Shown: positions 1 through 6,828 of the stretch, piece by piece
How the letters are laid out: each line of letters opens with the position of its first letter
Numbering within the stretch: the stretch's first letter is position 1
Assembly: GCF_025802015.1 (NCBI RefSeq)
Contig: NZ_JAOYFC010000002.1
Coordinates: 1,090,163-1,154,162 of the forward strand
Reading direction: 5' to 3'
From: Falsihalocynthiibacter halioticoli
GTDB lineage: Bacteria > Pseudomonadota > Alphaproteobacteria > Rhodobacterales > Rhodobacteraceae
DNA length: 64,000 bases
Notes under the pieces: model-generated
Seen by the model: the letters and a program-made list of their open reading frames with translations, nothing else
Told to the model about the DNA's origin: nothing
Database searches by the model: none
Translations under genes and position numbers: made by a program

Positions 1-915
1 GACAAGAAGATGGTGACGGGGGTCATACAGGCCGGATCGTCGCTTGGCATTCTGGTGCCGCCATCGGTTGTTTTGGTTCTTTATGCGATGATCGCGAGGC
101 AACCCGTAGGGCAGCTCTGGCTGGCGGGTGTGGTGCCGGGATTGATGATGGCGGCGATGTTCATCATTTACATCGTTATCCGCTGCAAACTGAATCCTGC
201 GCTCGGCCCTGCTCTCCCTGTTGAGGAGCGCAATCATTCCATGAGCGAGAAGCTCGCGCTCCTGCGTGCCGGATTGCTGCCGATTGTGATCTTCTTTGCA
301 ATGATGATCCCATTCGTGAACGGCTGGACAAGCCTTGTTGAAAGCTCCGCAATTGGTGCGCTAACGGCATTCCTTGCGGCGGTGGTCAAACGGCGCATGA
401 CGCGCGAAGTTTTCGAGAATTCGGTGCGCAACACGTTGCTGATTTCCTGCATGTTCATGTGGATTATCCTCGCGGCACTCGGCTTTGGCGCGGTGTTTGA
501 CGGGCTTGGCGCTGTACGTGCAATCGATAACCTCTTCACCGAGCAGCTTGGCCTTGATCCATGGATGATCCTTATCCTCATGCAGCTTTCGTTCCTCATC
601 ATGGGCACATTCCTTGATGACACAGCGATGCTCGTGATCGTTGCGCCACTTTATGTACCGCTGGTCAAGATGCTCGGCTTTGATCTGATCTGGTATGGCG
701 TGCTTTACACAATCACCACGCAGATCGCTTATATGACGCCGCCTTTCGGCTATAACTTATTCCTGATGCGGGCGATGGCGCCAAAGGAAATCACGCTCAA
801 AGATATCTATGGCTCTATCCTGCCGTTTGTATTGGTGATGATCCTTGCACTTTCGCTCATCATGATCTTCCCGCAGATCGCACTTTGGCTGCCGGAGTAT
901 GTCTATGCCCGATAG
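1..915 (+). CDS. dctM: TRAP transporter large permease DctM, C-terminal part (5' end outside window)
   Basis: The reading frame is open from base 1, so the gene starts upstream and only about 304 C-terminal residues are visible. The protein is a run of hydrophobic segments with the DctM-type pattern (GSSLGILVPPS near the visible start, LDDTAMLVIVAPLYVPL, TPPFGYNLFLMR). In TRAP systems this subunit carries the sodium-coupled translocation path in the inner membrane and works with a small DctQ membrane subunit, presumably just upstream, and a periplasmic binding protein, here at 1668-2702. The end overlaps the next gene, which indicates co-transcription. Confidence 0.93.
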   Translation, partial: DKKMVTGVIQAGSSLGILVPPSVVLVLYAMIARQPVGQLWLAGVVPGLMMAAMFIIYIVIRCKLNPALGPALPVEERNHSMSEKLALLRAGLLPIVIFFAMMIPFVNGWTSLVESSAIGALTAFLAAVVKRRMTREVFENSVRNTLLISCMFMWIILAALGFGAVFDGLGAVRAIDNLFTEQLGLDPWMILILMQLSFLIMGTFLDDTAMLVIVAPLYVPLVKMLGFDLIWYGVLYTITTQIAYMTPPFGYNLFLMRAMAPKEITLKDIYGSILPFVLVMILALSLIMIFPQIALWLPEYVYAR

Positions 916-1627
916 CCGCCTGCAACAGCTCGGACCTGATATCTGGCTCGTGGACGGGCCGGTTATCAAGCTCTATGCGATACCATTTCCAACGCGGATG
1001 ACGGTAATTCGGCTGGCGAATGGTGATCTATTCCTTCACTCGCCGATCGAATACAGCGAGGAACTGGCCGCAGAGTTGCAAACACTTGGGAAAATCAAAC
1101 ATCTGGTTTCGCCAAACTGGATTCACTACGCCTATATCCAACAGTGGGCTGATGCATGTAATGGCACTATTGCGTGGGCCTCGCCAAATGTGCGCAAAAG
1201 GGCCGCGCAACAGAAAATCCACGTCGTATTTGATCGCGACCTTGCCGATACTCCTGCACCGGAGTGGCAGGCAGAGATCGATCAAATCATCGCGCGCGGA
1301 AGTAAAATCCACCAAGAGGTTGTGTTCTTTCACAAGGCGTCACGCGTCTTGATCCTGACCGATCTCATCGAAAATATGCACCGCGAAAAAATGCCGCTTT
1401 GGCTCCGACCGTTCGCGCGCATGGCCGGGATTCTGGCGCCAAATGGCAAGATGCCCCTCGATATGTGGCTCAGCTTTTCCAAAGGCCGCAAGCAACTCGC
1501 TGCCGCGCTGCAACAGATGCTTGACTGGAACCCGACAACCGTCGTGCTCGCGCATGGCGACATCCTTCAAGAGAACGTGCCGCAAAGGCTCCGCGAAGGC
1601 TTCAGGGGGCTAACCCCTCAACATTGA
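905..1627 (+). CDS. DUF4336 domain protein (metallo-beta-lactamase-like fold, probably non-canonical)
   Basis: A 240-residue soluble protein with no signal peptide or membrane segment. It matches the DUF4336 pattern: LVSPNWIHYAYIQQW about 70 residues in, EVVFFHKASRVLILTDLIEN near 140 and VVLAHGD near 215. These sit where metallo-beta-lactamase-fold proteins carry metal-binding motifs, but the classic HxHxDH is absent, so metal binding and catalysis are uncertain. Two ATGs are possible; 905 is preferred because GGAG lies seven bases upstream, whereas it is one base from the ATG at 899. The gene is wedged between the TRAP permease and binding-protein genes, which suggests a role in the same catabolic pathway. 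The reaction is unknown. Confidence 0.8.
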   Translation: MPDSRLQQLGPDIWLVDGPVIKLYAIPFPTRMTVIRLANGDLFLHSPIEYSEELAAELQTLGKIKHLVSPNWIHYAYIQQWADACNGTIAWASPNVRKRAAQQKIHVVFDRDLADTPAPEWQAEIDQIIARGSKIHQEVVFFHKASRVLILTDLIENMHREKMPLWLRPFARMAGILAPNGKMPLDMWLSFSKGRKQLAAALQQMLDWNPTTVVLAHGDILQENVPQRLREGFRGLTPQH

Positions 1628-1667
1628 AACGATCACTGAAACCAACCACAACAGAGAGGACGATAAA

Positions 1668-2702
1668 ATGACAACAAGACGTAAGTTTTTGACCACCGCA
1701 GGCGTCGGCGCCGTTGGCGCTTCGCTTGCCGCTCCAGCAATTGCGCAAAGCAAAATCAAATGGCGCATGCAGACATATGCGGGTGCTGCACTGGCCGAGC
1801 ATGTGATCACTCCAGCGATCAACAGCTTTAACAAGATCGCGGGCGACGAGATGGAGATCGAGTTGTTCTTCGCCGATCAGCTTGTCCCGACAGGCGAGCT
1901 CTTCCGCGCCATGCAAAAAGGCACAATCGACGCGGTACAGTCCGACGATGACTCCATGGCTTCGCCAACTGAAGTCACAGTGTTCGGCGGCTACTTCCCA
2001 TTTGCGAGCCGATATTCGCTCGACGTTCCTGTGCTGTTCAACCAATACGGCCTGAACGAAATCTGGGACGAAGAATATTCCAAAGTCGGGGTAAAGCACA
2101 TTTCCGCTGGCGCATGGGATCCGTGCCACTTCGCAACCAAAGACCCGATCACCTCGCTTGAAGACCTGAAGGGTAAACGCGTCTTTACGTTCCCAACAGC
2201 GGGACGTTTCCTAAGCCAGTTTGGCGTTATTCCTGTAACGCTGCCATGGGAAGACATCGAAGTTGCGATGCAAACCGGCGAACTTGACGGCATCGCATGG
2301 TCCGGCATCACCGAGGATTACACTGTTGGCTGGGCCGACGTGACGAACTACTTCCTCACCAACAACATCTCCGGCGCTTGGGCTGGCAGCTTCTTTGCCA
2401 ATATGGACCGTTACAACGAACTTCCCGAGCACCTCAGAGAATTGCTCAAAGTTTGTATGGACCAGTCGCACTACTATCGTCAGTGGTGGTATTGGGGCGG
2501 CGAAGCAAGCCTGCGTGTCAACGGTCCGAAAATGGAGCTGACATCCATCCCAGACGAAGAGTGGAAAACCGTCGAAGACGCCGCCGTTAAGTTCTGGGAC
2601 GAGATCGCCGCAGAAAGCGAAACAAAGGCCAAGGTTGTGAACATCATCAAGCAGTATAATGCTGATATGGTTAAAGCAGGCCGTCCGTACCGCTACGGCT
2701 AA
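1668..2702 (+). CDS. dctP: TRAP transporter substrate-binding protein (DctP family), Tat-type signal
   Basis: A 344-residue periplasmic solute-binding protein. The N-terminus carries a twin-arginine-like signal (TTRRKFLTTAG, then an alanine-rich h-region ending APAIAQ), so it is probably exported folded. DctP features include the internal GELFRAMQKGTIDAVQ segment and GKRVFTFPTAGRFLSQFG about halfway. A GAGAGG ribosome site precedes the ATG. The ligand is not readable, but the downstream ligase and two dehydrogenases suggest an amine or amino alcohol rather than a C4-dicarboxylate. Unusually, DUF4336 separates it from dctM. Confidence 0.92.
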   Translation: MTTRRKFLTTAGVGAVGASLAAPAIAQSKIKWRMQTYAGAALAEHVITPAINSFNKIAGDEMEIELFFADQLVPTGELFRAMQKGTIDAVQSDDDSMASPTEVTVFGGYFPFASRYSLDVPVLFNQYGLNEIWDEEYSKVGVKHISAGAWDPCHFATKDPITSLEDLKGKRVFTFPTAGRFLSQFGVIPVTLPWEDIEVAMQTGELDGIAWSGITEDYTVGWADVTNYFLTNNISGAWAGSFFANMDRYNELPEHLRELLKVCMDQSHYYRQWWYWGGEASLRVNGPKMELTSIPDEEWKTVEDAAVKFWDEIAAESETKAKVVNIIKQYNADMVKAGRPYRYG

Positions 2703-2758
2703 ATACGACTGGCGCGCCCTGATCGCTGGGCGCGCCGCACAAATCAAAGGAAGACCCC

Positions 2759-4111
2759 ATGCTAAGTTTTGACGATCTGAAAAACGCCGTTGCCGATGGT
2801 TCGGTCGATACAGTTCTCGCCTGTCTTGTTGATATGCAAGGCCGTTTGATGGGGAAACGCTTCCTTGCGCAGCATTTCGTGGAGTCCGCATTTGAGGAGA
2901 CCCACTGCTGTAACTATCTCTTGGCCACCGATCTCGAGATGGCAACGCCCGATGGCTATGCTGCCACAAGTTGGCAGTCCGGTTACGGCGATTACATGAT
3001 GAAGCCCGACCTTTCCACCATTCGCCCCATGCCCTGGCTTGAGGGAACTGTAATGGTGATGTGTGACGTTCTTGATCACCACGAACACCCTATCGCCCAC
3101 TCCCCCCGCGCCATACTTAAGAAACAGGTCGCGCGGCTAGAAGAGATGGGCTACTCGGCGATGATGGCAACAGAGCTCGAGTTCTTCCTGTTTGAGAAGA
3201 GCTTCGAGGAAATTGCCAAATCCGGATTCCGCGACCTAACCCCGATTTCTGGTTACAACGAAGATTACCACATTCTTCAGACCACCAAAGAAGAGCATGT
3301 GATGCGGCCAATCCGCAACCATCTCTATGCTGCGGGTCTACCGATTGAAAACACCAAGGGCGAAGCGGAAGCGGGCCAAGAAGAGCTAAACATCAAATAT
3401 TCCGCTGCGCTTGATTGCGCCGAGTATCACACAATCGCCAAACATGCCGTGAAGGAAATCGCATGGCAGCAAGGCCACGCTGCAAGCTTCCTACCGAAAT
3501 GGTCCGCTGATCGGGTTGGTTCATCAAGCCACGTACACCAATCGCTTTGGAAAGACGGCTCGAACGTGTTTTTTGATCCAAGCGACGAGTTGGGCATGTC
3601 GGATGTCATGAAATCCTACATGGCGGGTCTCATCAAATATGCGCCGGATGTAACCTATTTCCTTGCGCCGTATATCAACAGCTATAAGCGGTTCCAAAAG
3701 GGGACTTTCGCACCGACAAAATCGGTCTGGAGCATTGATAATCGCACCGCCGGTTTCCGCCTCTGTGGCGCAGGAACCAAAGGTGTGCGCGTAGAGTGCC
3801 GGATTGGCGGCAGCGACCTGAACCCCTACCTCGCGCTGGCAACACAACTTGCGGCAGGGATCAAAGGGATCGAAGAGGGGCTTAGCCTCGCGCCCGCAAC
3901 TCAAGGTGATGTTTACGACGATCAGGGTGCTGCCGAAATTCCGCAGACCCTGCGTGACGCAGCGAAAACCCTGAGCGGCTCCGAAATGCTGCGCGAAGCC
4001 CTTGGCGACGACGTTATTGACCACTACACCCGCGCCGCGACATGGGAAATCGAAGAGTTTGACCGCATCGTGACCGATTACGAAATCGCACGTGGATTTG
4101 AGAAAGCCTAA
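2759..4111 (+). CDS. Glutamine synthetase-like gamma-glutamyl-amine ligase
   Basis: A 450-residue member of the glutamine synthetase family, close in layout to PuuA, IpuC and GlnT-type enzymes that ligate glutamate to an amine using ATP. Visible motifs are the glutamate and metal loop EAEAGQEELNIKYSA, the VGSSSHVHQSLW segment, NSYKRF, and the ATP/metal motifs IDNRTAGFR and VECRIGGSDLNPYLAL. The adenylylation tyrosine motif of housekeeping GlnA is not evident. Three bases separate it from the aldehyde dehydrogenase gene. With the two dehydrogenases it would allow oxidation of an amine or amino alcohol as its gamma-glutamyl derivative. Substrate identity is inference. Confidence 0.85.
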   Translation: MLSFDDLKNAVADGSVDTVLACLVDMQGRLMGKRFLAQHFVESAFEETHCCNYLLATDLEMATPDGYAATSWQSGYGDYMMKPDLSTIRPMPWLEGTVMVMCDVLDHHEHPIAHSPRAILKKQVARLEEMGYSAMMATELEFFLFEKSFEEIAKSGFRDLTPISGYNEDYHILQTTKEEHVMRPIRNHLYAAGLPIENTKGEAEAGQEELNIKYSAALDCAEYHTIAKHAVKEIAWQQGHAASFLPKWSADRVGSSSHVHQSLWKDGSNVFFDPSDELGMSDVMKSYMAGLIKYAPDVTYFLAPYINSYKRFQKGTFAPTKSVWSIDNRTAGFRLCGAGTKGVRVECRIGGSDLNPYLALATQLAAGIKGIEEGLSLAPATQGDVYDDQGAAEIPQTLRDAAKTLSGSEMLREALGDDVIDHYTRAATWEIEEFDRIVTDYEIARGFEKA

Positions 4112-4114
4112 GAC

Positions 4115-5497
4115 ATGAGCAAAACTGTTAAATGTATCTCGCCCATCGACGGGTCGCTTTATGCCGAGCGTCCGGTACTTTCGCCGGAAGAGGCTAAAGC
4201 CGCCGTTGCCCGCGCCCGTACCGCACAGGCGGAATGGGCCAAGCGTCCGCTTAAAGAGCGCGTTGAATTGGTCATGGCTGGCGTTAAAGCTGTTGGCGAT
4301 ATGAACGAAGAAATCGTTCCGGAAATCGCCCACCAAATGGGCCGCCCTGTACGCTATGGTGGCGAATTTGGCGGCTTCAATGAGCGCGCGAGCCATATGG
4401 CCGCCATTGCCGAAGAGGGTCTGGCCGATATCGAAGTCGGCGAAGACGAACAATTCAAGCGTTACATCAAACGTGTTCCCCACGGCGTTGTGCTTGTCGT
4501 TGCGCCTTGGAACTATCCTTATATGACGGCAATCAACACCGTCGCTCCTGCGCTCATCGCGGGCAATACTGTACTTCTGAAGCACGCAAGCCAGACCCTT
4601 TTGGTGGGCGAGCGCATGGCCAAGGCGTTCCACAGTGTTGGCGTGCCCGAGGACGTATTCCAGAATGTGTTCCTTGATCACGACACCACAAGCGACCTCA
4701 TCGCGACCAAGAGCTTTGGCTTTGTGAACTTCACGGGGTCCGTCGGCGGCGGCAAAGCAATGGAGCGCGCTGCAGCGGGAACGTTCACCGGCATCGGCCT
4801 TGAGCTTGGCGGCAAAGACCCTGGTTATGTGCGCGCAGACGCGAACCTCGATGCCGCGGTAGATACGCTTATTGACGGCGCAATGTTCAACTCTGGTCAA
4901 TGCTGCTGCGGGATCGAGCGGATTTACGTACACGAGAGCCTTTTTGACGCCTTTGTCGAAAAGGCTGTGGCGATCGTTTCTGGCTACAAGCTCGGCAACC
5001 CACTTGATGAAGCAACCACGCTTGGCCCTATGGCCCATGCCCGTTTCGCTGCCGAGGTCCGCGCGCAAACCGAAGAGGCCATTGCCGCTGGCGCAACCCC
5101 GCTGATTGATCCGGCACTTTTCCCCGAGGATGACGGCGGCGCTTACCTCATGCCGCAAATCCTCACTAACGTGACCCACGACATGCGTGTGATGCGCGAC
5201 GAGAGTTTTGGCCCTGTTGTTGGCATTATGCCCGTGAAAGACGACGCCGAAGCCATTGCGCTCATGAACGACAGCGATTTCGGCCTCACCGCAAGCATCT
5301 GGACCCAAGACATCGACGCTGCGCAAACCATCGGCGATCAGCTCGAAACCGGCACCGTTTTCATGAACCGCGCCGATTACCTTGATCCCGGTCTCTGTTG
5401 GACAGGGTGCAAAGACACGGGCCGTGGCGGCGGCCTCTCCGTGATTGGATATCACAACCTCACCCGCCCGAAATCCTACCACCTGAAGAAGGCATAA
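4115..5497 (+). CDS. NAD(P)-dependent aldehyde dehydrogenase
   Basis: A 460-residue aldehyde dehydrogenase superfamily protein of usual length. It has VAPWNYPYM with the oxyanion Asn, the FTGSVGGG nucleotide-binding turn, LELGGKDPGYV with the general base Glu, and the catalytic Cys in NSGQCCCGIERIYVH. It should oxidise an aldehyde to the acid in the cytoplasm. It lies three bases after the ligase and four before the alcohol dehydrogenase, so the three are probably translated from one message. The likely substrate is the aldehyde made by the neighbouring iron-type alcohol dehydrogenase; this rests on context only. Confidence 0.92.
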   Translation: MSKTVKCISPIDGSLYAERPVLSPEEAKAAVARARTAQAEWAKRPLKERVELVMAGVKAVGDMNEEIVPEIAHQMGRPVRYGGEFGGFNERASHMAAIAEEGLADIEVGEDEQFKRYIKRVPHGVVLVVAPWNYPYMTAINTVAPALIAGNTVLLKHASQTLLVGERMAKAFHSVGVPEDVFQNVFLDHDTTSDLIATKSFGFVNFTGSVGGGKAMERAAAGTFTGIGLELGGKDPGYVRADANLDAAVDTLIDGAMFNSGQCCCGIERIYVHESLFDAFVEKAVAIVSGYKLGNPLDEATTLGPMAHARFAAEVRAQTEEAIAAGATPLIDPALFPEDDGGAYLMPQILTNVTHDMRVMRDESFGPVVGIMPVKDDAEAIALMNDSDFGLTASIWTQDIDAAQTIGDQLETGTVFMNRADYLDPGLCWTGCKDTGRGGGLSVIGYHNLTRPKSYHLKKA

Positions 5498-5501
5498 GCC
5501 C

Positions 5502-6647
5502 ATGGAACTCATCGGCAACTGGTCTTATCCGACCACAATCAAATTCGGCGCAGGCCGCATCTCCGAATTGGCAGAGGCATGTTTGGCGACGGGGATCACC
5601 AAGCCCCTGTTGGTGACAGATAAAGGTCTCGCAAGCCTTCCGATCACCACGGCTGCGCTTGACCTGCTCGAAGGCGCGGGACTTGGCCGCGGGCTTTTCT
5701 CTGAAGTAGACCCGAACCCTACAGAAAAGAACGCCGAAGCCGGCCTCAAAGTTTATCGCGAAGGCGGCTATGACGGTGTGATCGCATTCGGCGGCGGCTC
5801 TGGTCTTGATCTGGGCAAAGTCATTGCATTCATGTCCGGCCAAAGCCGACCGATCTGGGATTTCGAGGACATTGGCGATTGGTGGACCCGTGCCGATCCT
5901 GACGGTATCGCGCCTATTATCGCGGTTCCGACAACGGCAGGTACAGGTTCCGAAGTGGGCCGCGCAAGCGTCATCACCAATTCCGAAACCCACGAGAAAA
6001 AGATCATCTTCCATCCGAAAATTCTTCCAGCGGTTGTGATCTGCGATCCTGAACTGACCGTTGGAATGCCCGGCTTCATCACAGCCGGAACGGGGATGGA
6101 TGCCTTTGCCCATTGCTTGGAAGCCTATTCCTCGCCGCACTACCACCCGATGAGCCAAGGTATAGCGCTTGAAGGGTTGCGGTTGGTTAAGGAAAATCTT
6201 CCCGTTGCCTTCAAAGACGGCACCAACATCGAGGCGCGCGCGCATATGATGTCGGCGGCAATGATGGGGGCTACGGCGTTTCAAAAGGGCCTCGGCGCGA
6301 TACACGCCCTGAGCCACCCGATTGGCGCGATGTACAACACCCACCACGGCACGACGAACGCCGTTGTCATGCAGCCGGTTTTGCAGATGAACCGGCCCGC
6401 TATCGAAGATCGTATCGAGGCAGCAGCACGGTATCTTGGCATCGAGGGCGGCTTTGACGGGTTCTATGGCTTTGTCGGCGAGCTAAATCACACGCTCGGC
6501 ATTCCCAAAAACCTGACCGAGCTGGGCATTTCCGACCCTGATCTTGATACGCTAGTTAAGGGCGCGTTGATTGATCCATCGACAGGTGGCAATCCAATTG
6601 AAATGACCGAATCCAATACTCGCGCCCTGTTTGAGGCTTGCTTCTAG
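5502..6647 (+). CDS. Iron-containing alcohol dehydrogenase
   Basis: A 381-residue group III (Fe-type) alcohol dehydrogenase. The N-terminal half holds the nucleotide motif GGGSGLDLGK and the PTTAGTGSEV signature. The C-terminal half holds the metal site: Asp in DPELT, His in GTGMDAFAHCLEAY, and two His in GAIHALSHPIGAMYNTHHG. It should oxidise a primary or secondary alcohol with NAD(P) or do the reverse. As last gene of the 1-6647 operon, followed by a strong hairpin, it probably supplies the aldehyde for the dehydrogenase upstream. Related Fe-type enzymes also act on sulfoacetaldehyde/isethionate and 1,3-diols, so the substrate is open. Confidence 0.92.
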   Translation: MELIGNWSYPTTIKFGAGRISELAEACLATGITKPLLVTDKGLASLPITTAALDLLEGAGLGRGLFSEVDPNPTEKNAEAGLKVYREGGYDGVIAFGGGSGLDLGKVIAFMSGQSRPIWDFEDIGDWWTRADPDGIAPIIAVPTTAGTGSEVGRASVITNSETHEKKIIFHPKILPAVVICDPELTVGMPGFITAGTGMDAFAHCLEAYSSPHYHPMSQGIALEGLRLVKENLPVAFKDGTNIEARAHMMSAAMMGATAFQKGLGAIHALSHPIGAMYNTHHGTTNAVVMQPVLQMNRPAIEDRIEAAARYLGIEGGFDGFYGFVGELNHTLGIPKNLTELGISDPDLDTLVKGALIDPSTGGNPIEMTESNTRALFEACF

Positions 6648-6654
6648 GCATTTC

Positions 6655-6683
6655 GCCGCCGCCCTTGTTTGTTGGGCGGCGGC
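6655..6683 (+). terminator. Hairpin terminating the 1-6647 operon
   Basis: A perfect 10-base-pair stem (GCCGCCGCCC with GGGCGGCGGC, 9-base loop) begins eight bases after the alcohol dehydrogenase stop codon and is followed by ATTTC. The T tract is weak, but the position fits termination. Confidence 0.7.
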
Positions 6684-6828
6684 ATTTCAGCAAAGACGTT
6701 GCGTAACTTTGTACTGATAAGAGTAAAAAATCAGGTAATTCTTCCCGAATTCTTACCCTGAATCGGAATTTGATCTTCACAACCTGCGGCATTTTGCCTT
6801 AATTGGACTCCCAAATCGCGAGTCCTGA

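Noticed and set aside
3524..5518. Long minus-strand reading frame (664 codons) opposite the GS-like and ALDH genes
   Set aside because: It lies antisense to two genes with complete family motifs and shows no recognisable domain; it reflects codon bias on the other strand.
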